Assembly (NCBI RefSeq): GCF_013390595.1
Contig: NZ_JACAWV010000022.1
Location: forward strand, 496,001 to 560,000
Direction: 5' to 3'
DNA length: 64,000 bases
DNA from: Rhizobium sp. RM
GTDB lineage: Bacteria > Pseudomonadota > Alphaproteobacteria > Rhizobiales > Rhizobiaceae
The first letter of the stretch is position 1. The number at the start of each line of letters is the position of its first letter. A program made the translations under genes and the position numbers. The notes under the pieces were generated by a model. That model had not been told where the DNA came from. It did no database searches and saw only the letters and a program-made list of their open reading frames with translations. Shown here piece after piece: positions 52,690 through 62,330 of the stretch.

Positions 52690-54051
52690 TCACTTGGCCT
52701 TCTTGTTTGCTTCCTTGAGCGCCTTTGCCCGTTCACGGACCACGACTGCCCTGCCCGACTTGACCTCCTGCCGCGCCCGGCCAAATGCCAGGGCATCGGA
52801 GGGCACATCATCGGTGATGACGCTGCCAGATGCGATATAGGCCCCGTCACCGATGGTAACGGGTGCAACCAGTGACGAATTCGAGCCGACAAAGCTGTTG
52901 GCCCCGATCCGCGTTTCAAACTTGTTGTAACCATCGTAATTGCAGGTGATGGTGCCCGCACCGATATTGCTGCCTGCACCAACGAACGCGTCGCCGATAT
53001 AGGTCAGGTGATTGACCTTGGCGCCCTCACCGATCTCGGCCTTCTTCACTTCACAGAAATTGCCGACCTTCGAATTGGCATGCAGGTTGGCGCCAGGCCG
53101 CAGGCGCGCATAGGGGCCAACGGCGGCACCCGCGCTAACATAGGCGCCTTCGAGATGCGAAAACGCATGAATGACGGCACCGGGTTCGATTGTGACGCCT
53201 GTACCGATCACAACATTCGGCTCGATCAACACGTCTTGGCCGATTTTTGTGTCCCACGACAGGAAGACCGTTTCCGGCGCAACCATCGAAACGCCATCAA
53301 CCATCAATTCGTAACGTCGGCGTTCCTGCCAGAGCTTTTCGATGGCCGCGAGTTCGGCGCGGTTGTTGCAGCCGGTCAGCTCGCTTTCCGGCGCATCGAT
53401 CGCCACTGTACGGCGACCGAGCGAGCGGGCGATTTCCACCAGATCCGTCAGATAATACTCACCCTTGACGTTGTTGTTGCCGATCCGCTCCAGAAGGTCC
53501 AGCGCATTGCGACCGTTGATTGCCATCAAGCCGCTGTTGCACCAGGTAACCTTGCGCTCTACCTCGGTGGCGTCCTTTTCCTCGCGAATGGCAACGAGTT
53601 CGCCGTTCTCCACCAGCAGGCGGCCGTAACCCGTCGGGCGATCCGTATGAAAACCGATGACGACGACATCGACGCCTGTGTTCAATGCCTCGCGCGCCCT
53701 GTTCAGCGTCGCAGAGGTAATCAGCGGCACATCGCCATAAGCGACGATGACATCGTCGAACCCGCGCGCGATCGCGTCGCGCGCCGCGAGAACCGCATTG
53801 CCCGTTCCCTTGCGCTCTTTCTGGAGAAAGCTTTCCACCGAGACGCCAGGCAGGCTGGCCGCCTTGGCAACGTTCTCCGCATCACGGCCGACAACAAGCG
53901 CCACCGTTCCGACACCGGCACCCGCAACCGCTTCAACCACATGCGCGATCATCGACCGTCCGGCAACAGGATGAAGCACCTTGGACATCGATGATTTCAT
54001 GCGCGTGCTTTCGCCAGCGGCAAGAATAACGGCAAGAGAGCTGCGCTCCAT
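52690..54051 (-). CDS. glmU: Bifunctional GlmU uridylyltransferase/acetyltransferase
   Basis: Acetylates glucosamine-1-phosphate and then makes UDP-GlcNAc. The 453-residue protein has the uridylyltransferase domain (about 1-230) with [22 protein letters not shown], and a left-handed beta-helix acetyltransferase domain (about 250-440), with [37 protein letters not shown]. The N-terminal extension to 54159 is rejected because GGAGG sits directly ahead of the ATG at 54051. It is followed by glmS, an arrangement typical of alphaproteobacteria. Confidence 0.98.
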   Translation of the reverse strand: MERSSLAVILAAGESTRMKSSMSKVLHPVAGRSMIAHVVEAVAGAGVGTVALVVGRDAENVAKAASLPGVSVESFLQKERKGTGNAVLAARDAIARGFDDVIVAYGDVPLITSATLNRAREALNTGVDVVVIGFHTDRPTGYGRLLVENGELVAIREEKDATEVERKVTWCNSGLMAINGRNALDLLERIGNNNVKGEYYLTDLVEIARSLGRRTVAIDAPESELTGCNNRAELAAIEKLWQERRRYELMVDGVSMVAPETVFLSWDTKIGQDVLIEPNVVIGTGVTIEPGAVIHAFSHLEGAYVSAGAAVGPYARLRPGANLHANSKVGNFCEVKKAEIGEGAKVNHLTYIGDAFVGAGSNIGAGTITCNYDGYNKFETRIGANSFVGSNSSLVAPVTIGDGAYIASGSVITDDVPSDALAFGRARQEVKSGRAVVVRERAKALKEANKKAK

Positions 54052-54275
54052 AAGACCTCCAGTGCGCCGCATCCCGGCCTGATCTGACCGGCACATCGGC
54101 ATAACATTCGATTTCGCCCGCACCTTCCGCAGATCGGACAAGGCGGGACGTGATTTCATTGCAGCATTGCTATAACGACGCCGTACTTAAGAAACCATGC
54201 AAATCCGGACCAATTTTCCCGGCTTGTTTTCATGAAACGTGATCGAAACGGTGTTCGCTACGGGCGGAAAATGCC

Positions 54276-55025
54276 CTAGCGACGAACCTTGCCGGCGGTA
54301 AACTCCAGAATCTGGCGACGCCCGTTTTCAATGAGCCTTTCCATTTCCTTGCGCGCTGCGGCGGCATCACGCATTCGAAATGCCTCAACCAGCCTCAGGT
54401 GAGAGGCGGAAACATCGGAAATTTCATGTGGGTCCGTATCCGGGTTGCTCATCCGGAAAATGCCCGCCAATGCCGCCTTGATCAGTGTGCCGACTGTTCG
54501 CATGAACGGGTTGCCCGACATTTCGGTGATGAGCACGTGAAAATTCATATCGGCAAGGGCCCGCTTTTCCTTGGAATAGGCGGTGTTGCCCATTTCGTTG
54601 GCAAGGCCGATCAGCCGCGCGATGTCGGCATCCGTGGCACGCTGAGCGGCAAGTCCCGCACCATAGGGCTCGAAAGCCAGCCGGATGTCGTAGAGATGGA
54701 GGAGAAAATCCTCGCTGACGCCAGATTCGAAATGCCAGAGCAAAACGTCGCTGTCGAACATGTTCCAGCTCTCGCGTTCGGTAACGCGGGTACCGATACG
54801 CGCCTTCGGCGAGATCATGCCTTTTGCCGTCAGCGTCTTCATCGCTTCGCGCAGGACGGTTCTCGAGACCTTGAGCCGCTCCATGAGCTCGGCATCACCG
54901 GGCAGGATTTCGCCGATCTTGAACGCGCCGGACACAATATCGAGACCGAGCTTGTGCACGACCTTTGCATGATTGGTGCGCAATTTGCGAAGACCGATCG
55001 CCGCATCAAGCATTCCACGCTGCAA
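54276..55025 (-). CDS. FadR/GntR-family (FCD) transcriptional regulator
   Basis: A 249-residue regulator. The winged helix-turn-helix covers about 15-85 (LGLDIVSGAFKIGEILPGDAELMERLKVSRTVLREAMKTLTAKGMI) and the FCD ligand-binding domain about 105-235 with the metal-site residues in LYDIRLAFEPYGAGLA, DMNFHVLITEMSGN and SHLRLVEAFRMRD. The start is ambiguous: TTG at 55025 fits AAAGGA spacing, ATG at 55013 is the alternative. It lies just downstream of the BMP-type importer genes on the same strand and may regulate them. Confidence 0.88.
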   Translation of the reverse strand: MQRGMLDAAIGLRKLRTNHAKVVHKLGLDIVSGAFKIGEILPGDAELMERLKVSRTVLREAMKTLTAKGMISPKARIGTRVTERESWNMFDSDVLLWHFESGVSEDFLLHLYDIRLAFEPYGAGLAAQRATDADIARLIGLANEMGNTAYSKEKRALADMNFHVLITEMSGNPFMRTVGTLIKAALAGIFRMSNPDTDPHEISDVSASHLRLVEAFRMRDAAAARKEMERLIENGRRQILEFTAGKVRR

Positions 55026-55188
55026 GAGTGATGTCCTTTCAAAGAAACGGCGTGTGGCCGCTTTATATCGTAAAACCCTGGGATGAAAAACCAGGGCGCT
55101 GCAAAGGCGGATGGATCGTCAGAAACAAACCGCCGGGATGAAGGCAGCGCTCAAATACGTTTATTCGTAGACATATGTCAAAATGACA

Positions 55189-55217
55189 AAGCCGCGCATG
55201 CATTCCACGCGCGGCTT
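55189..55217 (-). terminator. Terminator hairpin after the BMP binding-protein gene
   Basis: A perfect 9-bp stem (AAGCCGCGC / GCGCGGCTT) with an 11-base loop lies 24 bases after the stop; the minus strand continues TTTGTCATTTTG, a weak U-run. Confidence 0.6.
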
Positions 55218-55240
55218 CGGCTGCAGATTGCTGGGCCGAA

Positions 55241-56314
55241 TTACTGCGGCAGCTTGTCGTCGACGCCTTCGACGTAGAAGTTGAGGCCGAGCAGAACGCC
55301 GTCTTCAGCCTTTTCGCCAGCCTTCAGCCACTCGGAACCATCCTGCTTCTTCACAGGACCGGTGAATGGGTGAAGTTCGCCCGACTTGATCTTGGCTTCG
55401 GTTTCCTCGGCCATTTTCTTCACGTCATCAGGCATGTTGGTGTAAGGCGCCATGGTCAGGATGCCATCCTTGAGGCCATCCCAGACCTGTTCGGACTTCC
55501 AGTTGCCGTCGAGGAGCGCCTGCGTACGCTTGATGTAATAAGCGCCCCAGGTGTCGACGATCGCCGTCAACTGCGTGTTCGGACCAGCCTTGATCATGTC
55601 GGATGCCTGACCGAACGCCTTGATGCCACGCTCTGCTGCAACCTGCATCGGTGCAGTCGTGTCCGTGTGCTGCGTCAGAATGTCGACGCCCTGGTCGATC
55701 AGCGCCTTGGCAGCATCGGCTTCCTTGCCGGGGTCGAACCAGGTGTTGGCCCAGACGACCTTGACCTTGAAGTCAGGATTGACCGAACGAGCGCCGAGCA
55801 GGAACGCGTCGATGCCCATCACCACTTCCGGGATCGGGAAGGAGGCGATGTAACCTGCAAGACCCTTCTGCGACATCTTCGCGGCGATCTGGCCCTGAAT
55901 GTAACGGCCCTCATAGAAACGCGAGTTGTAGGTCGCAACGTTTTCAGCAGCCTTGAAGCCGGTTGCATGCTCGAACTTCACCTTCGGGAACTTCTGCGCA
56001 ACCTTGACCGTCGCGTCCATGAAACCGAACGAGGTGGTGAAGACCAGTTCGCAGCCGGAGCGGGCCATGCGCTCGATGGCGCGTTCAGCATCCGGACCTT
56101 CCGGAACGCTTTCCAGGAACGGCGTTTCGATCTTGTCACCGAAATGTGCCTGGAGTTCCTGACGGCCGATATCGTGCGCCTGCGTCCAGCCGCCATCGGT
56201 CTTGGAACCGACGTAGATGAAGCAGATCTTCTTCGCGTCGGCGGCCTGCGCAGCAGGAACCATGCTGCCGAGTGCCGCTGCGGAAGCAGCGAGTGCGATG
56301 ATCAGTTTTTTCAT
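55241..56314 (-). CDS. BMP-family ABC substrate-binding protein
   Basis: A 357-residue periplasmic binding protein of the BMP/PnrA family, whose best-known members bind purine nucleosides. Signal peptide about 1-23 (LIIALAASAAALGSMVPAAQA). Core stretches: KICFIYVGSKTDGGWTQAHDIGRQELQ, SGCELVFTTSFGFMDATVKVAQKFPKVKFEHATG, and VDILTQHTDTTAPMQVAAERGIKAFGQASDM. The start at 56314 opens the signal peptide. It is the last gene of an importer operon with two permeases and an ATPase upstream. Confidence 0.94.
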   Translation of the reverse strand: MKKLIIALAASAAALGSMVPAAQAADAKKICFIYVGSKTDGGWTQAHDIGRQELQAHFGDKIETPFLESVPEGPDAERAIERMARSGCELVFTTSFGFMDATVKVAQKFPKVKFEHATGFKAAENVATYNSRFYEGRYIQGQIAAKMSQKGLAGYIASFPIPEVVMGIDAFLLGARSVNPDFKVKVVWANTWFDPGKEADAAKALIDQGVDILTQHTDTTAPMQVAAERGIKAFGQASDMIKAGPNTQLTAIVDTWGAYYIKRTQALLDGNWKSEQVWDGLKDGILTMAPYTNMPDDVKKMAEETEAKIKSGELHPFTGPVKKQDGSEWLKAGEKAEDGVLLGLNFYVEGVDDKLPQ

Positions 56315-56401
56315 TTTTACCCCTGTCTGGTTTGAAGCCTTGAAATGATGAGTTCGCATCGAATTTTCCGGAAACTGAATGACACTTTCCGGTCCGATGC
56401 C

Positions 56402-57325
56402 TTAGCGATCCGGCACGAAGGATTTTCCCAGCGAAGCCGGTGTATTGATGAGCGTCGTGCGGCGATTATGCGAGATGATGACCAGCACGACAATAGTGGC
56501 AAGATAGGGCAGCGCCGAAAGCAGCTGCGAGGGAACGCCGATGCCGAAGGCCTGCGCGTGCAACTGGCCGATGGTGACGGCGCCGAAGAGATAACCGCCT
56601 GCCAGCACCCGCCATGGACGCCAGGAGGCGAAAACAACAAGCGCAAGCGCAATCCAGCCGCGGCCAGCCGACATGTTTTCCACCCATTGCGGTGTGTAGA
56701 CGAGAGAAAGCTGCGCGCCGGCAAGCCCGGCACAGGCACCGCCGAACATCACCGCGAGATAACGGGTACGGATGACATTGATGCCAAGCGCATGAGCGGA
56801 GCCGTGATTGTCACCAATGGCGCGGATCTTGAGACCTGTGCGGCTCTTGAACAGGAACCAGCCAATACCGGCAACCAGCGCGATCGACATGTAAAAAATC
56901 AGATCCTGCCGGAACAGCAGCGGCCCGATAAAGGGAATATCCGACAATACAGGAAAAACGATCGGCGCAAGCTTGACGCCGGGAAGACCAACGAAGCTCT
57001 CCCCCAGCATGCCGGAAACGCCAAGCCCCAGAATGGTCAGCGCAAGACCGGTCGCAACCTGATTGGTCACCAGCGTCAAAGTCAGGAAACCGAACAGCAA
57101 CGAAAAAACCGCACCGCTTGCGATACCCGCCAGAATGCCGAGATAGGGCGAGCCGGTCAGATGGGCGGCAGCGAAAGCGCAGACCGCACCAATGATCATC
57201 ATGCCCTCGACGCCAAGATTGAGAACGCCAGCACGTTCCGTCACCAGTTCGCCCGATGCGGCAATCACCAGCGGCGTGGCGGCGGTGATAACGGTAAGGA
57301 GAATGGCCTGAAGCATATCCATCAT
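56402..57325 (-). CDS. ABC permease, BMP-type importer (second permease)
   Basis: A 307-residue integral membrane permease of the ribose/nucleoside branch. It opens MLQAILLTVITAATPLVIAASGELVTERAGVLNLGVEGMM, the classic start in this branch, and contains about eight hydrophobic segments, with the coupling motif in ALGINVIRTRYLAVMFGGACAGLAGA. Its ATG overlaps the stop of the first permease by four bases. Together they form the heterodimeric channel. Confidence 0.93.
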   Translation of the reverse strand: MMDMLQAILLTVITAATPLVIAASGELVTERAGVLNLGVEGMMIIGAVCAFAAAHLTGSPYLGILAGIASGAVFSLLFGFLTLTLVTNQVATGLALTILGLGVSGMLGESFVGLPGVKLAPIVFPVLSDIPFIGPLLFRQDLIFYMSIALVAGIGWFLFKSRTGLKIRAIGDNHGSAHALGINVIRTRYLAVMFGGACAGLAGAQLSLVYTPQWVENMSAGRGWIALALVVFASWRPWRVLAGGYLFGAVTIGQLHAQAFGIGVPSQLLSALPYLATIVVLVIISHNRRTTLINTPASLGKSFVPDR

Positions 57326-58425
57326 GCCGCTCCTTGCTGATTGGTGTTCTGTGTGCCGGCCTTGCCGCTGAAAATGAACCGGATGCGGTAGAAGATCAGC
57401 GTATCGCAGGACAATACAAAGAACAGCATCAACCCCTGGAAGACACGCGTAACCTTATCCGACACGCCGATGGAAAGCTGCGCCGCCTCCCCGCCGAGAT
57501 AGGTCAAGGCGAGAACGAGGCCGGAAGCAATGATGCCGAGCGGATTGAGACGTCCCAGGAAGGCGACGATAATCGCGGTAAAACCATATCCCGGCGAAAT
57601 GCTGGGCTGGAGATGGCCGATTGAGCCGGATGCTTCGGAGATACCGGCAAGGCCCGCCAGTGCACCGGACAGCAGGAACGCGAACCACACCATGCGCGAC
57701 GATGAAAATCCGGCAAACCGCCCTGCCCTGGCCGATTGGCCAAGCACGGTAACTTCAAAGCCCTTGAGCATGTAGCGCATCATGAACCACAGGGCGATTG
57801 CCGCCACGATGGCGAAGACGAAACCCCAGTGGGCGCGGCCGGATGCCAGCATTTCCGGCAGAACGGCGCTTTCATTAAAGGGCTTGGTCTGCGGAAAGTT
57901 GTAACCGCCCGGATCGCGCCAGATACCTCGTGTCAGCCAGTCGAGAAAAAGCTGCGCAACGTAAACCAGCATCAGGCTGACCAGGATTTCATTGGTGTTG
58001 AACCTGGTCTTCAGCAATGCCGGAATACCGGCATAAAGCGCGCCGCCCAGAGCCCCCATCACCAGCATCAGCGGCAGCAGCATAGGCGACTGCCAGTCGG
58101 GATAAAGGACCGGCAGGATCGAGCCGGTAATGGCGCCGATGGTGAATTGGCCTTCAGCTCCGATATTCCAGTTATTCGAGCGATAACAGATCGATAGACC
58201 GACCGCGATCAAGATCAGCGGCGCTGCCTTGATGGCCAGTTCATGCAGCGACCAGACCTCCAGCAGCGGCTCGACAAAGAAGGCATAAAGCGCGTTCAGC
58301 GGGCTTTTTCCGAGCAGGGCGAACATGATCGCCCCGAAAACCAGCGTCAGCGCTAGCGCCAGAAGTGGCGAGACAAAAGCGAAAAGCTTCGAGACACCCG
58401 CCCGTTTTTCAAGCTCAATGCGCAT
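57322..58425 (-). CDS. ABC permease, BMP-type importer (first permease)
   Basis: A 367-residue integral membrane permease. Hydrophobic helices run from about 18 to 345; PLILIAVGLSICYRSNNWNIGAEGQFTIGAITG near residues 75-105 is the nucleoside-permease signature, and ARAGRFAGFSSSRMVWFAFLLSGALAGLAGISEASG holds the ATPase-coupling loop. The start overlaps the ATPase gene by 11 bases, and the stop overlaps the second permease, so the genes are tightly coupled. Confidence 0.93.
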   Translation of the reverse strand: MRIELEKRAGVSKLFAFVSPLLALALTLVFGAIMFALLGKSPLNALYAFFVEPLLEVWSLHELAIKAAPLILIAVGLSICYRSNNWNIGAEGQFTIGAITGSILPVLYPDWQSPMLLPLMLVMGALGGALYAGIPALLKTRFNTNEILVSLMLVYVAQLFLDWLTRGIWRDPGGYNFPQTKPFNESAVLPEMLASGRAHWGFVFAIVAAIALWFMMRYMLKGFEVTVLGQSARAGRFAGFSSSRMVWFAFLLSGALAGLAGISEASGSIGHLQPSISPGYGFTAIIVAFLGRLNPLGIIASGLVLALTYLGGEAAQLSIGVSDKVTRVFQGLMLFFVLSCDTLIFYRIRFIFSGKAGTQNTNQQGAA

Positions 58426-59986
58426 GTTCGGTGGCTCCCGAATGTGCTGTGTGAATACCGCCCATGAGCAGCCCGATCTTTTCCAGTGTCATGTCTTCAA
58501 CCGGATGGGCCGCAGAAAGGTGCCCATCGGAAATGACCGCGATATTGGTGGCGACCTCGAAGATTTCATCGAGATCCTGGCTGATGACGATGACGGCAGA
58601 ACCGGCCTTGGCAAGATCGACAAGAGCCTGACGGATGCGGCTGGCGGCACCCGCATCGACACCCCAGGTCGGCTGATTGACGACAAGGACCGTGGGCTGG
58701 CGATCGAGTTCACGCCCGACAATGAATTTCTGCAGATTGCCGCCGGATAGAGATCCGGCCAGTGGATCGGCTCCGCTCTTGCGCACATCCATGGTCTCGG
58801 AAATACGCCGTGCGGCAGTCTTGATGGTCGAACCGCGAATGACCCGCAAAATACCACCTGACAAAAACGCCTTGCGGTCGGAGCGCGAACGCGCCAGCAA
58901 CAGATTGTCCGAAAGGCTCATGCCGGGCACGGCAGCATGGCCATGCCGTTCTTCCGGCACGAAACCCGCGCCCAGAAGCCGGCGGCCATTGATCCCCGTG
59001 CGCCCCACCGCCTTGCCGCGAATGTAGATCGCCTCGTCATTGGCAACCGGATATTCGCCGGACAGCGCATCGAAAAGTTCGCCCTGACCGTTTCCGGCAA
59101 CGCCGGCAATCGCCAGAACCTCACCGGCTCGAACGCTCATGGAGATCGATCGCAAAGCGACCGAAAACGGCGTGCGCGGCGCAACCGACAGCCCCATCAC
59201 CTCGAGCTGCGGCTCACCCAGCGGGGCACCCGCCTCGCGGGAAACGCCTGCCACATCGGAACCGACCATCATGCGCGCCAGCGATGCAGGCGTTTCCTTG
59301 CGCGGATCGCAAGCGCCCGTCACCTTGCCGTGGCGCAGCACCGTGGCGCGGTCGCAGATGCGCTGAACCTCTTCGAGACGGTGGCTGATATAAAGGACCG
59401 AACGACCCTCAGCCTTGAGCTTGGCAAGCGTCTCGAACAGCTTGTCGGCTTCCTGCGGGGTCAGAACCGAGGTCGGTTCGTCCAGAATAATGAGTTTGGG
59501 GTTCTGCAACAGTGCGCGTACGATCTCGATGCGCTGGCGCTCTCCAACCGAGAGATCGGCCACATGCGCATTCGGGTCAAGCGGCAAACCGTAGGCCTTG
59601 GAGAGCACTTCCGCCTCCTTGGCAATCTCCTTGAGCGACACCTTCGGATCGAGCGAAAGGGCAATGTTTTCGGCCACCGTCAGCGCTTCGAACAACGAAA
59701 AATGCTGAAACACCATGCCGACGCCAAGCTTGCGCGCCTCACTCGGAGAACCGATGAAAACCGGGCTGCCCTGCCAGAGAATGTCACCGCTGGTTGGCGC
59801 GAGCACACCGAACAGCATCTTGACGAGCGTGGACTTTCCCGCACCGTTTTCACCCAGAAGCGCGTGGATTTCGCCGGGCGCAATATCCAGATCGATCCCG
59901 TTGCAGGCCGCGAAGGTGCCAAAAAGCTTGGTCAGTTTGCGCACGGAAAGGAGAGGCACGGCCTCGGGCGCCAAAGTTCCAGTCAC
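58415..59986 (-). CDS. Double-ATPase subunit of a BMP-type importer
   Basis: A 523-residue protein with two tandem ABC domains, as in ribose/nucleoside importers. The first has Walker A GENGAGKS (45-52), signature LSVGERQRIEIV and Walker B LIILDEPT. The second is degenerate at Walker A (AGVAGNGQGELFDALSG) but keeps LSGGNLQKF and VVNQPTWG. I start it at the GTG at 59986, which follows AGGGATC; the longer frame to 60127 has no family match. It opens the four-gene importer operon ending with the BMP binding protein. Confidence 0.94.
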   Translation of the reverse strand: MTGTLAPEAVPLLSVRKLTKLFGTFAACNGIDLDIAPGEIHALLGENGAGKSTLVKMLFGVLAPTSGDILWQGSPVFIGSPSEARKLGVGMVFQHFSLFEALTVAENIALSLDPKVSLKEIAKEAEVLSKAYGLPLDPNAHVADLSVGERQRIEIVRALLQNPKLIILDEPTSVLTPQEADKLFETLAKLKAEGRSVLYISHRLEEVQRICDRATVLRHGKVTGACDPRKETPASLARMMVGSDVAGVSREAGAPLGEPQLEVMGLSVAPRTPFSVALRSISMSVRAGEVLAIAGVAGNGQGELFDALSGEYPVANDEAIYIRGKAVGRTGINGRRLLGAGFVPEERHGHAAVPGMSLSDNLLLARSRSDRKAFLSGGILRVIRGSTIKTAARRISETMDVRKSGADPLAGSLSGGNLQKFIVGRELDRQPTVLVVNQPTWGVDAGAASRIRQALVDLAKAGSAVIVISQDLDEIFEVATNIAVISDGHLSAAHPVEDMTLEKIGLLMGGIHTAHSGATEHAH

Positions 59987-60186
59987 TGATCCCTCTCTGA
60001 CCGGCCGTGCTGCTTTCTGCGAAGCATTCCCAAACGGCTGCGTTCTTGTTCCCAATCGCGGTGTGCATTCGTATTCAATGCTGATGCGATCAACCGGTAT
60101 TGATAACTGTTTTGCTGCTGCGCACAACTGAAAAACAAAGGTACGAAGCCGGATTTACACAACTGAAAGACAGTCTTAGCGGTTTT

Positions 60187-60969
60187 TTACTTGGCGCCGA
60201 GCGATGGGAAAAACTGCAATACGCCGCCGATGACGTAAAGATAGATTCCGGTGACAACAACGCCGATCACAGCCCAGGACGGCGTCTGGAAATGCATCAG
60301 CAAGGAATAACCGCCAAGCGCGCACCAGAGCAGGAAAATCGCCATGTTGAGCGGCCGCAACCGCGCCACACGGACTGGATGCAGGAAATTGATCGGCAGG
60401 AATGTCAACACGACCGATACCGTGACCACCGCCATTGCCGTTGTGGCGCTGGCATCGATGACGAACAGCGTGAACACCACCATGTTCCACACCACGGGAA
60501 AACCGGAGAAGAAGTATTCATCCGTCTTCATGCCCATGTCGGCATAATAGATGGCGCTGGAAACGACGATCATGCCGGCCGCGACGAAGGACCATGGCTC
60601 GCCGATCATGCCCTTCTGATAGAGCGCGAAAGCGGGCAGGAGAACATAGGTCACATAGTCGATGATGTTGTCGAGCGTGTCGCCCGACCAGTTCGGCAAC
60701 ACTTCCTTGACGCGAACCTTGCGGGCAATGGGACCATCGATACCATCGACCAGCAGCGCCAGACCGAGCCACCAGAACATGTCGACGAAACGATGTTCGG
60801 CAGCAGCCACAACACCCAGGAATGCCAGGAAGGAGCCGGAAGCCGTCAGAATGTGAACGGAAAAGGCGCGGATTTCTGCGTACGGAACACGCTTGTACTT
60901 GAAAAGTTTCATGGTCAGCGTCAGCGCCCCGTTTTCATCCGCCTCGATATTCTTCCGGTATGCGGCCAT
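60187..60969 (-). CDS. pcs: Phosphatidylcholine synthase
   Basis: Condenses choline with CDP-diacylglycerol to make phosphatidylcholine, a pathway typical of rhizobia, Brucella and other host-associated bacteria. The 260-residue inner-membrane protein has the CDP-alcohol phosphotransferase motif: Asp78-Gly79, Ala82-Arg83, Gly96, Asp100 and Asp104, with a 12-residue spacer between Arg and Gly rather than eight, a known feature of Pcs. About eight hydrophobic helices are visible. ATG at 60969 is used; Met20 (MKLFKYKRVPYAEIR) matches the start of many homologues and may be the real one. Confidence 0.96.
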   Translation of the reverse strand: MAAYRKNIEADENGALTLTMKLFKYKRVPYAEIRAFSVHILTASGSFLAFLGVVAAAEHRFVDMFWWLGLALLVDGIDGPIARKVRVKEVLPNWSGDTLDNIIDYVTYVLLPAFALYQKGMIGEPWSFVAAGMIVVSSAIYYADMGMKTDEYFFSGFPVVWNMVVFTLFVIDASATTAMAVVTVSVVLTFLPINFLHPVRVARLRPLNMAIFLLWCALGGYSLLMHFQTPSWAVIGVVVTGIYLYVIGGVLQFFPSLGAK

Positions 60970-61121
60970 TCACCACGCTTTGCAACCACCTGATACCTCT
61001 TATCCTAAGGGGATTGCTGGCATATCGGCATATCCAGGGCGTCAAATGCATCATCCGGCAAGTGGATTTGCGACCACAAAGCCTTTATGCTGGACAGCGT
61101 AACAGGAATGGACACACGACC

Positions 61122-62330
61122 ATGAGAGACTTCGATATCGCCATCATAGGTGCAGGACTTGCCGGCCAGATCGCCGCGATCGCACTGGCACGCGCAGGAC
61201 GGCATGTCGCGCTTGTCGCCCCGGCGGCGGCAAGGAAGGATCGGCGCACGACGGCATTGATGGATCAGTCGATCCGCTTCATGGATCGCCTTGGCCTCTG
61301 GTCGCGCATCGTCCCCTCCGCCGCACGTCTTTCGACCATGCAGATCATCGATGGGACGGATCGTCTGCTGCGCGCACCGACCGTTCAGTTCCGCTCCTCC
61401 GAAATTGGCCTGGATGCCTTCGGCTGGAACATTCCCAATGAAGCGCTGCTGTCGGTTCTGCACGACGCCGTCGAGCAGGAGCACAATATCAGCCGTTTCG
61501 ATGGTACGGCCGCAATGATCGATATCGGCAATGACCGGGTTTCGGTGACGCTGGAAAGCGGCGAAACGGTCTGCGCAGCATTCCTGATTGGCGCCGATGG
61601 CAGAAATTCGAAGGTTCGTGAAACTGCAGACATCGGTGTAAAAACCTGGTCCTATCCGCAAACCGCAATCGTACTGAATTTCACCCACACGCGCCCGCAT
61701 GAGCAGATTTCGACGGAATTTCACACACCGACTGGTCCTTTCACCCAGGTACCGCTCCCCGGAGACCGCTCAAGTCTGGTCTGGGTGGTCAAACCCGCCG
61801 AGGCTGAAGAGCTGACGTCTCTGTCCCTGGCCGATCTTGGGCTGCGGATTGAAGAGCGCATGCAATCCATGCTCGGCACCGTCACGGTTGAAGACAGCGT
61901 TCAGGCCTGGCCGCTTTCATCGATGACGGCGCATCATTTCGGCAAGGGGCGCGTCGCGCTTGTTGGCGAGGCCGGCCATGGCTTCCCGCCAATCGGCGCG
62001 CAGGGCCTGAACCTCAGCCTGCGCGATATCATTGCTCTGACGGACCTGCTGGGCGCGACCTCTGACAAGCCGATCGCTGCGGATGCCGGAAGCCGGTTCG
62101 ACCGCAAACGGCGCGCCGATGTCTACAGCCGCACCCTTAGCGTCGATCTTCTGAACCGCTCGCTGCTTTCAGATATGCTTCCCATGCAGGTGGCGCGCGC
62201 AGCGGGATTGCATGTGCTGTCCGGCATCGGACCTCTGCGCAGCCTTGTCATGCGCGAGGGTATCGAGCCCGGACGCGGCCTGAAGGCACTCCCCTCCCTG
62301 TTATGGAGCGGTCTTAAAAGGGCTGTATGA
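61122..62330 (+). CDS. UbiH/UbiF/VisC-family FAD-dependent hydroxylase
   Basis: A 402-residue flavoprotein monooxygenase, probably acting on the ubiquinone ring. The FAD-binding GAGLAG loop is at 10-15; the DG motif is in LIGADGRNSKVRETADI; the third motif is VALVGEAGHGFPPIGAQGLNLSLRD. In this last motif most relatives read G-D-A-A-H, so GEAGH is a small departure. Which ring position is hydroxylated cannot be told from the sequence. Divergent from pcs; its last 17 bases overlap the convergent AEC transporter gene. Confidence 0.92.
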   Translation: MRDFDIAIIGAGLAGQIAAIALARAGRHVALVAPAAARKDRRTTALMDQSIRFMDRLGLWSRIVPSAARLSTMQIIDGTDRLLRAPTVQFRSSEIGLDAFGWNIPNEALLSVLHDAVEQEHNISRFDGTAAMIDIGNDRVSVTLESGETVCAAFLIGADGRNSKVRETADIGVKTWSYPQTAIVLNFTHTRPHEQISTEFHTPTGPFTQVPLPGDRSSLVWVVKPAEAEELTSLSLADLGLRIEERMQSMLGTVTVEDSVQAWPLSSMTAHHFGKGRVALVGEAGHGFPPIGAQGLNLSLRDIIALTDLLGATSDKPIAADAGSRFDRKRRADVYSRTLSVDLLNRSLLSDMLPMQVARAAGLHVLSGIGPLRSLVMREGIEPGRGLKALPSLLWSGLKRAV

